Part shown: positions 21,701 through 34,259 of the stretch, one piece after another
Layout of the letters: every line of letters begins with the position of its first letter
How positions within the stretch are numbered: position 1 is the first letter of the stretch
Assembly: GCA_029255685.2 (NCBI GenBank)
Contig: CM055313.2
Location: forward strand, 75,866,641 to 75,930,640
Source of the DNA: Silene conica
Lineage: Eukaryota; Streptophyta; Magnoliopsida; Caryophyllales; Caryophyllaceae
Length of the DNA stretch: 64,000 bases
Reading direction: 5' to 3'
Translations under genes and position numbers: made by a program
Notes under the pieces: model-generated
What the model saw: the letters and a program-made list of their open reading frames with translations, nothing else
Databases searched by the model: none
What the model was told of the DNA's origin: nothing

Positions 21701-23215
21701 AGAAGCTGTAACAACACACAGGAAGGCTTGGCAACCCTTTCTAAGAAGATGAGATGCTTTCATCGAAGAGATAACACGAACACCCCTTTGAGGGCGAGTT
21801 CCCCTATAGGAAACACGAACTCCTGAAGAACTCCTCAAGCAGATTTTCTGGTCGCGACACTCGAAGCGAGCATGGTATCGCGATAACCAATCCATACCGA
21901 TGATAATGTCAAACTCCTCGAGAGGAAATCTCAGTAAGTCCGCTGGAAATGTGGCTTGACCAATAATAATAGGAACATCCCTATGGGACGAAGAGTAGGA
22001 AAACACGTCTCCAGAAGGTAAGGAAATAGAAATCTCCTCAACCAATGAAGACTCAAGAGCTAAACGGTCGGCGAACTGTGTCGATATAAATGAAAGAGAA
22101 GCTCAAGTATCGAACAAAATAAGGCACTCAGCGCCAAGAACAGAAAAGATACCGGCAACAATGTCTTGATGAGCCTCAGCCTCAGCCCTAGTCATCACAA
22201 AAATCTTCCCTTTCGGCTTTCCTCCCTTAGTCGCTGCAGCAGCAGTGGCAGCCTTGCCAAGTGCGGTGTTCCTCTCAGGACACTCATAAGACTTATGCCC
22301 AAAATCATTGCAAGTGTAGCACTTGAAAGCATTCTTGAAACAGTCAAAACCCGGATGAGAAGGTTTACCACAACGGTGGCAAACACTAGCAGCTGTGTCG
22401 GTGTGAACAATGGTCTTAGCAACCGGAGCAGAGAACCTCTCAAACCGCTTCTTCTGAGAAGAAGGCGAAGAAGTAGAAGGAACAAACTGTCTCTTCCCCT
22501 GGTACACTGATCTCTGGTGAGGAGTCACACTAGAAGTAGCAGCACGGGTCTCAGCATCTATGGCACGAATAGAACTCTCGGCCCAAATAGCATCATCATA
22601 TACCTCCACAAAAGAAGTCGAATCTCGACGAACCATGCTCTCGATGCGTGGCCCGAGCTTGCCACGGTAAAAGTAGACTCTCTCGGCCTCATCTCTGACA
22701 AATCTCGATGCGAAGTGAGCAAGTTGATTGAATCGGTCTGTGAACTCCTGAACTAACATCTTGCCTTGCTTCAAATCCATGAATTCTTTGAGTCGTTGTA
22801 ATCTGAGCTCTTTAGGATAGAACCTCGTCTCGAGCTTATCCATAAAGGCATCCCAATCGAACAAAGGATCAAGGGTGAAAGTAGGTCCTGTCAACGCCCA
22901 CCACCTATCGGCCTCAAGGGTAAGAAAGTGAGTGGCTAGCCGCACTCTATCCTCTCTACCCACCGAATACATAGCAAAGCTCCTCTCCATCTCCCTGAAC
23001 CACTCGGTAAGAGCTACCGGATCGACCTCGCCACCATAAGCCTTCACGTGGCTACGTGACATCTGCGAAGCTATCCATGAGAAACTACCAGGACGATTAG
23101 CCTCGTTGCCTGGCGGTGGAGGAGGTGGAACATTCCCTGCTTGCTGTCTCTGAGTCTCAAGCAAATGCTGAATTGCTTGCAGCAAAATGTTATCAGCAGC
23201 CCTAGGTCTCACCAT
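18779..23215 (-). pseudogene. Element B gag-pol polyprotein, one frame with two nonsense codons
   Basis: From ATG at 23215 one frame runs about 1478 codons to the stop at 18779. Gag (to about 22110) has the core block FREMERSFAMYSVG..RVRLATHFL and two intact CCHC knuckles (CHRCGKPSHPGFDC, CYTCNDFGHKSYEC). The protease motif is cut by TGA at 22103-22105, where the glycine of D-T-G is expected. RT has [20 protein letters not shown] and [13 protein letters not shown]; RNase H has FDVYCDAS and [10 protein letters not shown]; integrase has an HHCC finger ([10 protein letters not shown]...CLTC). A second TGA (19832-19834) stands where a tryptophan is usual before ISMDF. The core then shows DRDPRFCSRFW and TDGQSERTIQTL and ends in a chromodomain-like tail. 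Products would form particles, copy RNA and integrate DNA. Confidence 0.92.
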
Positions 23216-23367
23216 CCTTCAAAAGAGAAAACAAGTATTAGCTCAGCAATTAGCATTCACAATTGGACTACAAAATAAATCCTTAGATCTACCCATCTCT
23301 CATTCATTATTTGTTTATTTGGTCAAGTTAAGGTTGGGGGTCACATGAGTGCGTCGGGAGCAATAAT

Positions 23368-23379
23368 GCTCTGATACCA
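23368..23379 (-). other. Primer-binding site of element B (initiator-Met tRNA)
   Basis: Minus-strand TGGTATCAGAGC two bases after the 5' LTR end; complementary to the 3' end of tRNA-iMet, the usual primer of chromoviruses. Confidence 0.9.
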
Positions 23380-24087
23380 ACTGTAAAACCCCTCGCGAAA
23401 GCGGAAATATAAACATATAAAAGTACTAAAAATGCAGCAGAATTAAAACTTTTTAAAACAACATGCGAGAAGTCTTAAACTGAAACAGAAACTGAAACTG
23501 AAATAGATAAGTAACAGTTCTAAGTACGGAAATGAAATATATACACAGCCTGGGATGGAACATCCCTACAGGCACCAAAACGTAAAGTATCAAAAGTCTA
23601 ACAGTCTAGCTAACGATAGGGTATAAGTCATATGATGAAGGATCATCACTCGCTAGCCCTCCTGTGAACCCATCTCCAACCTGCATGTACCTACATACAT
23701 GAAAACATGTACGCCACAATCAGTGGGGAGTGACTAGAGTTCTCCTAGCCACCTTTTGTGACAACACGTAACACATAAAACAATACAGAATACTCCAACA
23801 TATATCAACATGTGAAGCATAAACAACTCATCAACTGATCTCAGACTATCATGCAAACTCTAGCGCACGGCTCTCAACCAACTTCATAAACCGTTAGGAA
23901 GGAGAGCCGGTTTCCCTACTGGTTACCCAGTCGGGGGGTCTTTCAATCCAACTATTTATGAAACTGAACTAAGAGTCACCCAATGCCTTGGATGATCAAC
24001 CACAATTTAGAAAACAATCATTTACTCATCGTTATCAAACTCTATATCTGACACGTACCAACTCAAGGCAAGCAGATAAAATCAGCA

Positions 24088-24654
24088 AGTAAAAGGTTCA
24101 GCGGTCAACTTAAGACATAACCTAATACCAAGTCAATCAGCAAGTATAAAGGTTCAGCGGTCAACTTAAGACAAAACCTAAACACCAAAACATTCAGCAA
24201 GCAAGGACTCAGAGGCCAACTTAAGGCATGGACCTGCCAATCAGCAAGACACTAGACTCAGCGGCCAACTTAAGGCATAGACTAGCGTCCAAAAGTAAAG
24301 GACTCAGAGGCCAGCTTAAGGCATGTCCCTTCACCACATCACAAGGTACTAAACTCAGAGGCCAGCTTAAGGCATGTTCTAGCACCAAACATCTGCACCC
24401 CGGGCAAGGTGTCAGTTCCTTAGCTACCCCGTTGTGCAGCTGCTCTACTCGTCAGACTCAGAGGCCAACTTAAGGCATGTTCCAACGCGATCACTATCAC
24501 ACATGTCTGGACTCAGAGGCCAGCTTAAGGCATGTGCCAGACACGACAAACATACACATATAGGGCTCAGAGGCCAGCTTAAGGCATATCCCCATATATG
24601 ACAAACAACTCACGTATTAAGTTCAGAGGCCAGCTTAAGGCATAACTTAATACG
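24088..24654. repeat. Hairpin array, second copy (5' LTR of B)
   Basis: Same order of units as 16515-17080, nearly identical. The perfect 11-bp arm pair recurs at 24613-24654. One unit near 24170 has ACAAAACC in place of ACATAACC. Confidence 0.85.
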
Positions 24655-24944
24655 CATCAACACAATATCAACCAAAGTCTATGAACTAGTCTATAGTTCT
24701 ACTTTTCTTAATTTCTAATCAACACTTAATTGACCCCGGGAACTAAGTTGAGGGAGAGCCGGTTTCCCTTTCGGTTACCCGACCGGGGGGTCTCTATCCT
24801 TACTCCATTCCCGAACCCAATATAATGTTGCCCATCCTCCGGGGACCTCAAATACATGTCACGAGTATACAAAACAAGTTTCAATCAAAACCGATTAACC
24901 GTTTGAAAGTTACGAACGATTTACAATTCAAAATTAGCTTACAG

Positions 24945-25321
24945 GGGTCCCCAGCCGGTCGGCAGGCAGCCGGTCGGCCGGCTGGTGACCTCCTCAGCCT
25001 ACACTTCCTTTTCGAAAACAAACCACACAAGGACTCCCAGCCGATCGGCAGGCAGCCGGTCGGCCGGCTGGGAACCCCATTCCCAAACCTTCGCAAAATA
25101 TAACCCTACCCCAAATGCACTCCCAGCCGGCTGGCAGGCAACCGGTCTGCCGGCTGGGCTCCCCTTCTTCCTAGGTTTTTCGCAAACAAGACACAACACA
25201 AGGGACTACCAGCCGGTCGGCCGGCTGGCAGTCCAAGGCCAAATTCTCAAAAACACGAAAAACACCCAAACGCACTCTCAGCCGGTCGACCGGCGGCCGG
25301 TCGGTCGACCGGCTCAGAGAG
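24945..25321. repeat. GC-rich palindrome array, second copy (5' LTR of B)
   Basis: Copy of 17374-17762. The fourth palindrome (about 25209-25233) lacks the central segment present in the other LTR, consistent with a deletion between short GC-rich direct repeats at the base of a hairpin. Confidence 0.85.
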
Positions 25322-26277
25322 CCTGTAACGAAAATCGCACTTTTCCAATCCTTTTAAAACTTCACAAATCGACCTATAAACTTCAATAATCACTACAAGT
25401 ATGATTTGCACAACATTATAAACATCAAATATCACTATCCTAACAGCATACAAGTCCCATAACAATCCTCAAATGATTATATAGAGTATCCGTCGCAAAA
25501 TGTGCAAATTTCAGAAAAACAACATATGAACTTAAGAACATCAACAAGCTTGAATTCAACACAATAACACATTCCTAAACATGTTACTAAGTCCTTTAAG
25601 TATTATATTTCAACAAAAATCAGAAACTAAACACAAGAACACAACAAACTTGCTAATATACACATAAAGGCCGAGTTATCTCATTATCGTCACCTTTCGA
25701 GCGATTCTGGCTAAAGATCCTCCTCAACCAAGTAGCTATCGACCTCTGGATCGTCTAAGCCCACTCCTACAAACAAAGAAAACGGATTTAAGGACTCAAA
25801 ACGGAATTTAAGGGAAAACAGCCCTATTTTCAAAGTTAAGGATTTACAAAAAGAAAGTGATAGATGGCTTGGAAATCGAATGAGGATTCCGAAAATGCTA
25901 TTGTTACCTCGATTTGATTACCGGATGATGAAGAAAAGCTCAAAAGAAATGTTTATCAATGGAGGTTTTATGAGAAAGTGTTTAACAGTGGAAATATTTG
26001 AGGATGGAGGAATATATCGATGGAAAGGGGTTTATGGGGTTTTATGGACTGTCCTTTCCGAGTAAATAAAATGGGTCGGACACTTGAACGAATATTTAAG
26101 ATACGAGTTTAAGTTTACCAAGTTTGTATTCGTCTTAAGGACTTAAGGTTCTTAAGACGGATCTTACTAATTAAATTAAAACCTTTCACAATAAATTATT
26201 AAAATATGATTTTATTACGTAAAATAATTTAAAACGTTTAAACTAGATTTTACGAAAATACGGGATGTTACATACCA

Positions 26278-28394
26278 AGCATCGAGAAACAAACGCAGCT
26301 ACCTCTTGCTTCATCTTTGGCCACCAAAACGCTTTCTTCAGGTCTTTGTACAACTTATCCCCTCCAGGATGAACGGAATAAGGTGTAGAATGAGCGTCGA
26401 CCAGAATCTTTCTCTTCAATTCTTCATCTTCAGGTACACACCAACTCCCATCAAATCTCAAACTATCATCACTGTGAACCTCAAACTTAGATTGTGGCTC
26501 GGGGTCACTAGCTTTGTTCACTGCCTCACGCCACTTCTGAATTCTTGGATCACTCTTCTGGCGTTCTCGGATCTCGGAATATAACTCAGGCTCGATCGCT
26601 AAATCTCCCATGGTTTCACCCTTCTTGATCACTGCAATTCCCATCTGTCCCAACTCACGATACATACTCAATCTCGATCTTGTTGTGCATAGAGCGTGAA
26701 CAGATTTCTTACTCAATGCATCAGCCACAACATTCGCTTTCCCCTCCTTGTACAGAATCTCCATGTCGTAGTCTCCAATAAGTTCGATCCACCTCCTCTG
26801 ACGCATGTTCAGCTCTCTCTGGGTATAAATGTATTTTAAGCTCTTATGATCGGAATACACCTTAAATGTAGCACCATAGAGATAATGTCGCCACAGTTTA
26901 AGTGCAAAAACCACTGCTCCCAGCTCCAAATCATGCGTCGGATAATTCTCCTCATATGACTTCAGCTGCCTAGAAGCATAGGCGATCACTCTCCCATTTT
27001 GCATCAGCACACAACCCAGACCCTTCTTTGAAGCATCGGTGTATACCTCAAAATTCTCACTTCCTTCTGGCAAAGCAAGGATATAAGCTGTAGTAAGACG
27101 CTCCTTCAGATATAGGAATGCCTTCTCACAACTCTCATCCCAGACAAATCTATTCTCCTTCCGCATCAATGAAGTCATAGGTTTGGCTATCTTCGAGAAG
27201 TCTTTCACAAATCTCCTATAGTAACCAGCCAAACCTAAGAAACTCCGAATATCTGCCACATTCTTTGATCGTTCCCATTTTGATACGGCTTCTATCTTGC
27301 TAGGGTCGACAGACACACCCTCCTTAGACACCACATGGCCCAGAAAAGCCAGTTTCTCGAGCCAAACTCGCACTTACTCAACTTTGCATACAATTGATGA
27401 TCCCTCAAGCTCTGCAGCACCAAGCTCAAATGCTTAGCATGCTCTTCTCTATTCTTTGAATACACCGAAATGTCGTCGATAAACACCACCACAAACTGGT
27501 CCAGAAAGGGACTAAACACTTTGTTCATCAAATCCATGAAAACAGCAGGTGCATTAGTCAAACCAAATGGCATCACTACGAATTCATAATGCCCATACCT
27601 CGATCTGAACGCAGTCTTGTGAATATCTGCATCTTTGATTCTCAGCTGATGATACCCTGACCTCAAATCAATCTTGGAAAACACACCAGCCCCACTCAAC
27701 TGGTCAAAAAGATCATCGATGCGAGGCAAAGGATACCTATTCTTGATCGTCACATTATTGAGCTCTCTGTAATCCACATACAGCCTCATGGTTCCATCCT
27801 TCTTCTTCACAAACAACATTGGCGCTCCCCAAGGTGATACACTCGGTCTCACATATCCCTTGCTTGCTAACTCATCCAGCTGCTTCCTCAGTTCTTCCAA
27901 TTCCTTAGGTCCCATTCGATAAGGTGCTTTAGAAATTGGCTCAACCCCGGGTTTCAGATCAATACCAAAATCTAAGTCCCTCCTTGGCGGTAACCCATGA
28001 ATTTCTTCTGGAAACACGTCTTCAAAGTCTCTTACTATTTCAATATTACTGGCTTGGGGTTTCTCTGCAGTCAAATCTCTCACATGACACAACAGCATCT
28101 CATCCCCTCTCTTCAGACACGACTTTAGAGCATTGATGGTGATCAGCTTCAGTTTAGGTTTCACGGAATATCCCTTGTAGGACACTCTTACCCCCTTAGG
28201 CCCTCTTAGAGTAATCTTCCCTTGGTAACAGTCGATGTAGGCCTTATACTTTTTCACCCAATCCATCCCCAATATCACTTCGAAGCCACCCAAAGGAAAC
28301 TCTATCAAGTTCGACTCAAAACTCACAGCTCCTACTTGGATCATTACATTGGTATAAACCCTATTACAAGCTATGGACTCCCCAGATGGTATAG
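26278..28394 (-). pseudogene. Element A pol: end of protease, RT, RNase H, integrase zinc finger
   Basis: Minus strand. The protease C-terminal block [18 protein letters not shown] and RT blocks [32 protein letters not shown] and [13 protein letters not shown] lie at 28344-27380. A frameshift near 27370 moves the frame; [37 protein letters not shown], RNase H ([30 protein letters not shown]) and the zinc finger [18 protein letters not shown]...CLVC continue to 26278. Element B then interrupts the frame; it resumes at 15802. The RT aspartates (FIDD) are intact. A further frameshift near 28394 separates this from gag-protease. Confidence 0.9.
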
Positions 28395-29720
28395 TTACAG
28401 ATCGGCTATACTATCATATACATTCAAGCCTATAGCCCTAGCATGCTCCGCAGAGATAAACGAATGCGATGCACCAGAATCAAATAAAACAAAAGTAAGA
28501 GTGGAATGTACAAGGAATGTACCAGTGACGACATGTGCATCTTGCTCCGCAGCCTCCTTACCCGTCATAAATAGGGTCCCACTTTTCTTGGTTGCAGTCT
28601 GATTGACGGATGCAGCTCCGCTCTGGTTACTAGCCTCGGCAAGACTCCTTTGGAAGTTGTTGTTCCCACTACCTTGGTTTCCTTGGTAGCGGTTCTGGTT
28701 ATTGTAGTTGCCGTAACTCCGCTGGTAGCTGTTACCTCCAGATTTGTTGTTGCCCGAGTAGCTTGCGTTTGGTGTTCTGAAGCCACCACTTTGATTGCCC
28801 CGATTATAACCGTTCCCAGCGCTCTGAGTCCCAACCCAACAATTGGATATCTTATGCCCGTACTTTCCACATTTAAAAAAGGTAGGTTTTGTAAAGCTTG
28901 TCCCAGACATAGAACGATTTTCGCCTCGATTCTCATTGCTCCCTGATGCATTGTTAGAGAAGAAAGACCGGTACTGATTATTTGATTTCTTGTTTCCTGA
29001 GCCCTCAGTTGCTGACTCAGCCTTCCTCTTCTCGCCCTTGGCCTTCTCCTCTTCCTTAATCATATCCGCAATCCTCTCTGCCTGGCCAGCCCTCTCATAT
29101 ATATCTTCCACAGTTGTGGGCTTGGTTGCCAGTAAGCTCTTTTTTATCTCGATTGTCAGCCCTTTTTCGAACCTTGCAGCTAACATCTCAGAGGTGTAGC
29201 CCAAATCAGCTACATTTTCCGCCAGTTGCATGAATTTGGTATGATAGGCTTCCACAGTCATGCCCTCCGTCATCTTAAAAGAGTCAAATTCAGCCCTCAA
29301 CTTGCCCTTGACATGCTCCGGCACAAACTTGGAAGTCAGGATCCCCTTGAACCCTTTCCAGCTCACGTACTCAACCCCAATCTCACCAGCAATAGCTTTA
29401 ATTTCCTCCTTGTTGTTGTTCCACCACAACCGAGCCGTACCCTTAAGGTAGAACACGGCTTGGTCTACCTTCATTGACTCCGGCACATCCAGTAGTTCGA
29501 AAATGCTCTCGAATTCCCGGCACCATTCAGCGAGCAGACTTGGTGCCCCCTCCCCATCGTACTTGATAGGGTTATATCTAGAGATGTTGTTGCTCATCTT
29601 AGTTAAGTCAGATTGAGCAGTTGTCCCGAGTCTTGCTAGAAGTGCAGCATTTATGGCCAACAGACGATCCAGCTCTTCTTGAGTGATGTTGGCTGTGTTA
29701 GGTTCTCTTCTGGGAGGCAT
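28395..29720 (-). CDS. Element A gag and start of protease
   Basis: 441 codons from ATG at 29720. Gag core: [12 protein letters not shown] and [18 protein letters not shown], then [20 protein letters not shown] Gly/Asn/Ser-rich linker and one zinc knuckle (about residues 283-296) follow. The knuckle reads [14 protein letters not shown], so the first of the three cysteines is replaced by phenylalanine. The frame ends soon after the protease site [13 protein letters not shown]; the continuation ([15 protein letters not shown]) is in another frame, showing a 1-nt shift at about 28394. Gag would package retroelement RNA; loss of a zinc ligand should weaken that. Confidence 0.85.
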   Translation of the reverse strand: MPPRREPNTANITQEELDRLLAINAALLARLGTTAQSDLTKMSNNISRYNPIKYDGEGAPSLLAEWCREFESIFELLDVPESMKVDQAVFYLKGTARLWWNNNKEEIKAIAGEIGVEYVSWKGFKGILTSKFVPEHVKGKLRAEFDSFKMTEGMTVEAYHTKFMQLAENVADLGYTSEMLAARFEKGLTIEIKKSLLATKPTTVEDIYERAGQAERIADMIKEEEKAKGEKRKAESATEGSGNKKSNNQYRSFFSNNASGSNENRGENRSMSGTSFTKPTFFKCGKYGHKISNCWVGTQSAGNGYNRGNQSGGFRTPNASYSGNNKSGGNSYQRSYGNYNNQNRYQGNQGSGNNNFQRSLAEASNQSGAASVNQTATKKSGTLFMTGKEAAEQDAHVVTGTFLVHSTLTFVLFDSGASHSFISAEHARAIGLNVYDSIADL

Positions 29721-30081
29721 TTTACTACAAAATTGACAAAAATTATAAGCATCCTAGGTCTTATGTTATCCATCTTCTGTCATCCTAGCTTGCAAATTCT
29801 AGTATGCATTTAATAGCATGTTGTCAAACAAACTCCTCCTTATATCATAAATCTACCTAAAGGCTTAGGGATCACATAACCTCATGCTTTTCATCACATA
29901 ATGCAATATCATATTCAAAACTCATATATAACACTCATGTTGTCAACGCTCGGAAATAACAGGATATACATGTCACTCATCATGTAGCATCACTTTCATG
30001 CTTCACAGTCTATATATACTCATCCATCTTTCACATCATAACTTACCTCATTCCTTTGACGCTGAAATGTTAGTACAACAT

Positions 30082-30258
30082 ACATACATATATATATATA
30101 TATATGTATATATGTATATATATATATATGTATATATGTATATATATATATATATGTATATATGTATATATATATATATATGTATATATGTATATATATA
30201 TATGTATATATGTATATATATATGTATATATGTATATATATATGTATATATGTATATA
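30082..30258. repeat. TA-rich microsatellite (TATGTATATA-type)
   Basis: (TA)n with regularly spaced G, in the untranslated leader of A. Continued as 30647-30715 and 31104-31217, between and after two foldback elements. Its apparent Tyr/Ile ORFs are not genes. Confidence 0.9.
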
Positions 30259-30646
30259 GGGTTGAGATCCGGTGAGAACCACCTTACAATGAAAACCGGT
30301 GAGAACTCTTCCTTACGGAGTTTTTTTAAAAAAATTAATGACATAATTGGATTCGGCATGGAATTTTATGGCCAGAGAACATATTTCTTCGTCTAGAAAA
30401 TAAATACTAGTGGCGGAAAAATGATAGATACGAAAAAATAGATAGTAGGTGCAGGCAAATAAATAAAACGTATCTCACCTTGATTTCCGTCACTAGTATT
30501 TATTTTCTAGACCAAGAAATATGTTCTCTAATTATAAAATGCCATGCCGAATCCAATTATGTTACTAATTTTTAAAAAAAAAGTCCGTAAGGTAGAGTTC
30601 TCACAAGGTTCTCATTGTAAGGTGGTTCTCACAAGATCCCAAGTCT
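30259..30646. mobile_element. Foldback MITE, copy 1
   Basis: Ends GGGTTGAGATCCGGTGAGAA and, inverted, AGACTTGGGATCTTGTGAGA. Arms of about 160 bp pair (e.g. GACATAATTGGATTCGGCAT with ATGCCGAATCCAATTATG; CTAGAAAATAAATACTAGTG with CACTAGTATTTATTTTCTAG). It sits inside TA repeats, so the TSD cannot be read. Mutator-like by its long arms; no coding capacity. Confidence 0.75.
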
Positions 30647-30649
30647 ATG

Positions 30650-30683
<34 letters not shown>

Positions 30684-30715
30684 TACATATATGTATATGT
30701 ATATATGTATATATA

Positions 30716-31100
30716 GGGTTAGGATCCGGTGAGAACCACCTTACAATGAAAACCGGTGAGAACTCTTCCTTACGGAGTTTTTTTAAAAAAATTAATGACA
30801 TAATTGGATTCGGCATGAAATTTTATGGCCAGAGAACATATTTCTTGGTCTAGAAAATAAATACTAGTGGCGGAAAAATGATAGATATGAAAAAATAGAT
30901 AGTAGGTGCATGCAAATAAATAAAACGTATCTCACCTTGATTTCCGTCACTAGTATTTATTTTCTAGACCAAAAAATATGTTCTCTAGCTATAAAATGCC
31001 ATGCCGAATCCAATTATGTTATTAATTTTTTTAAAAAAAGTCCGTAAGGTAGAGTTCTCACAAGGTTCTCATTGTAAGGTGGTTCTCACCGGATCCCAAG

Positions 31101-31103
<3 letters not shown>
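30716..31103. mobile_element. Foldback MITE, copy 2
   Basis: Near-identical to 30259-30646 and in the same orientation, separated by about 70 bp of TA repeat. Copy 2 has the better-matched ends (GGATCCGGTGAGAACC and GGTTCTCACCGGATCC). A segmental duplication through the TA repeats is more likely than two independent insertions. Confidence 0.75.
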
Positions 31104-31186
<83 letters not shown>

Positions 31187-31217
31187 TGTATATGTATATA
31201 TATATACATATATATAT

Positions 31218-31438
31218 CTGCCTTGGGTCTTTCCAAACTACCCACACTCTTAACTCTCAAGGTAACCAGGTTAGACTGAAAGGGCCAGTGGCTTGGTTTG
31301 AAGGGGCCCCTAACTCATCCCAACTTCTATGGGGCTCCTAACAGTTACTTGCCTGGGGTTCATTTTATTTAGACACTTCTTATGTTCATTATTTTCATTT
31401 TGGTTTAGGCCTAAGGATCGTTCGCTCTGATACCACTT
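31218..31438 (-). other. Element A leader with primer-binding site
   Basis: Untranslated leader next to the 5' LTR. The minus strand reads TGGTATCAGAGCG at 31423-31435 (initiator-Met tRNA primer). The plus-strand block GGGGTTCATTTTATTTA...TATGTTCATT (31357-31400) recurs in the leader of element C (about 51774-51810). Confidence 0.85.
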
Positions 31439-32688
31439 TGTAACACCCCCATTTACCTAGGAGCTTGAACTAGGATTTCCAGAGTAAATAGGACTGTTAC
31501 CATCCTGGATGAACCAGGGTAGTAGATAATCACAATGAAAGACACACAGTACTTTAAATTATAAATGATCAAACTGAAAGCTATTACAAAGCAAAGTTCC
31601 AAAACAACTGTTATAAAACAAATAAAGACTATAAGAGAGACTAGGTGATCTAAAGCTAGGTCGGTCCAATCCATGTCTCTCCTCCATGCCCAGTCCTAGT
31701 CCACTTGTCTCTGACCTGAAAGATCTACTCCCCATTCCGGATCATTGTAGGTGAACACGAATACACTGTCAACCTCGCGGTTGAGTAGGATAACATAATA
31801 ATATAAAATGCAACAATGTAATATGCAAATGCAATGCCAATGCTGAGCTCAATCACAACCCGAAACACCAATCATAACCCGAAACACCAACCCATACCGA
31901 ACCTCCCGGCAGAGTATCATCGACCGTCGTCGAATATCAGCAATAAGCTGAAGACACCAGGCCTGGCCTGCAGACCACCCTGGGCTCTATATCAAAACAA
32001 TCCCCTTATCAAAAATGCAAATGCTATATATGCTCATGAATGCATCAATAAACAATCAATACTTAAATATCACTCTCATATGAACATGCTTGCATTCACA
32101 ACATGTAATACAACCAGTCATACATATAACCTTCACAGAATACGGTATTAGTGTATCCTACCTGGAATAGTAGTCTGAAAATAAGCAACACCATCTAGAA
32201 ATACTCCACCTCGAATTCCGTTCCTATAAATATTACTTAAATCAAAAGCTATTCATACAATTAACATCACTAACTCGATTACTTGTTTCATGCTCATTTT
32301 CGTGCCAAAAATAAACTTACTACAACTAATACTTACTAAAAATAGTACTTACTAAACATAGCATCTGACTAAATAAACCACCAAATTTACTAAAACATGA
32401 TTCATACTAATAATAATAACATCATTAACATATTGTCATACAATTGCAAAAATACTAGAATTACCATAACTACAATATGTACCCACAATAAGATTACTAC
32501 TATTACTAACATATTTTTTATTATGTCATAAACTAATACCATCATTAATAATAATAATAAACAATAATAAGAATGATAATATAATCCATAATAGCAAAAA
32601 TTAGTGTAAGCAATAACAATTAATTGGTCAATAATAATAAAAACAATAATAAAAACAATGATAATTACCCATAATAAAATAATAATAG

Positions 32689-32734
<46 letters not shown>

Positions 32735-33826
32735 TGGCAATGATTGGCACACAACAACAACTAACACGAGCAACTCACGAAAACCCCACGCAAAACAGTA
32801 CGCCCAACAGCCCAGACCACCACCGTGAACCCCCTGACAAACACCGCTTTTGACACCAACCACCACCACTGACTCCACCTACGACACCACCAGGCTCGCC
32901 TCTGAGGCATGGTGGTTCCAGGGAGGTCAATAGCAGTCGCTGACACCACTAAAACCACCAATAACGACCTGTTACAAACCCACCCTGCACAAACCGTATT
33001 GACTTCACGCGACAGACTCTAAAACGAAACCTGACACAGATTCGATATGGACCACCACGACCCACCGTGGTAACCACCCCCAAAACACCATGACTACCAC
33101 CAAACCCATACCCATATTACCCAGAAAAAACGTGAACAGGAACTGCCTCAAAATCATACACAAAATCGCGCGCATAAACCCCCTGTTCTGAAACGACACA
33201 TGCAACTCTGACACGGGTACTTAACAGCCTTCGTGGGTGGTCCTAGACGGCCAAAGACCCTAACATCTATGGTCTAAATACAACTACTAACATCATAGAT
33301 TAATATTATAATGAGATCAGACTAAAACAACATGATTACATACTTATAATTACGAAAAGAAAAGAGGCAGACATAGCGCAAAGAAGGGAAATACTAGTGA
33401 TAGTACCGTGTTTCAGAGGCAAACGACGACCTTTGACCACCCCTAGACCACCGTGCAACCCTTATCCTTACTCCTTGATGTGGCGGCAGTGAGAGTATGT
33501 GAGAGTGGGAGGCGTTTTAGGGTTAGAGTTAGGTTTTCGAGGAGCTTATATATATAGGCAGCAGATAGAAATTGTTGTGGTTTTTGGTGTTTGGAACGTG
33601 TAAGTGTTGATAAGGGCTGGACTACTCAGCCTTGGGAACGCATCTCGAGGCCCACGAAACATTGCTAACTCGATTACTCGCTCCCGACACTTACTTATAA
33701 CATATAGTTTATAAAATACTAACTCGATTAATCAAACAACGAAATAATAAATACTTATCATATCAAATAAATAAATAAATAATAAAATAAAACATAATAA
33801 AACACGATAAAATACGTAGTATTACA
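31439..33826 (-). repeat. Element A 5' LTR
   Basis: 2388 bp; partner of 12086-14488. Immediately flanked by the TSD ATATT, after which the left LTR of C resumes (TCCACAGAAACTGAGTAGG). Confidence 0.9.
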
Positions 33827-34259
33827 ATATTCCACAGAAACTGAGTAGGCAAACCCTACCTCGATGAAATCACAAGCAGATAAATCCAAGACTGAACTAC
33901 CAAAGTTCCTCTACAAATCCTCCTCCTATGAATGATATGTACATACAAGTTACTCACCAATCACAACTAACAACCGAGATAATTAATTGATAAAACAACA
34001 CTTACTTGATAACTATGGACTAGGCTAGATGATCGGCGCTCATATACTCTTGTAACGGACTCTAGACGGAATCTGAGAGGAAGGGGGTGATGATAGGTTA
34101 TAATTAGGGTTTTTGTTTTCTAATTAGGGTAAACGAATGATTAACCTTCGAGTTAATATTTATAATTAACCGCGACTTATCTTACGGAAAGGCTTACTCG
34201 ACCGAGTAACACTTATTCGGCCGAGTTAAACATATTCGGCCGAGTAGCACTTACTCGGC

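Larger units (their letters stand above)
15803..26272 (-). mobile_element. Ty3/gypsy chromovirus 'B' inside the integrase gene of A
   Basis: 10,470 bp with LTRs 15803-18713 and 23382-26272 (TGTAAAACCCCTCG...GGGATGTTACA). TSD TACCA at 15798-15802 and 26273-26277. The minus-strand primer site TGGTATCAGAGC is at 23368-23379. Gag-pol is a single frame with two in-frame stops. RT, integrase and chromodomain-like tail place it in the same Tekay-like group as A, but LTR and leader differ. The LTRs are unusually long for the group and contain two hairpin arrays. Confidence 0.93.
23382..26272 (-). repeat. Element B 5' LTR
   Basis: 2891 bp. It would hold the promoter for the minus-strand transcript. 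It contains the second copies of the hairpin array (24088-24654) and the GC palindromes (24945-25321). Confidence 0.93.
12086..33826 (-). mobile_element. Ty3/gypsy chromovirus 'A' (Tekay-like) inside the left LTR of C
   Basis: LTRs 12086-14488 and 31439-33826 begin TGTAACACCCCCATTTACC and end GTATTACA; TSD ATATT at 12081-12085 and 33827-33831. The primer-binding site TGGTATCAGAGCG (minus strand, 31423-31435) matches the initiator-Met tRNA end. Minus-strand gene order is gag, protease, RT, RNase H, integrase, chromodomain-like tail. The element carries element B in its integrase gene and two foldback MITEs in its leader. Net length without B is about 11.3 kb. Frameshifts and a lost zinc-knuckle cysteine mark it as defective. 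Confidence 0.9.

Noticed and set aside
29998-30396. ORFs rich in Tyr-Ile on both strands
   Set aside because: Translations of TA/TATG microsatellite.
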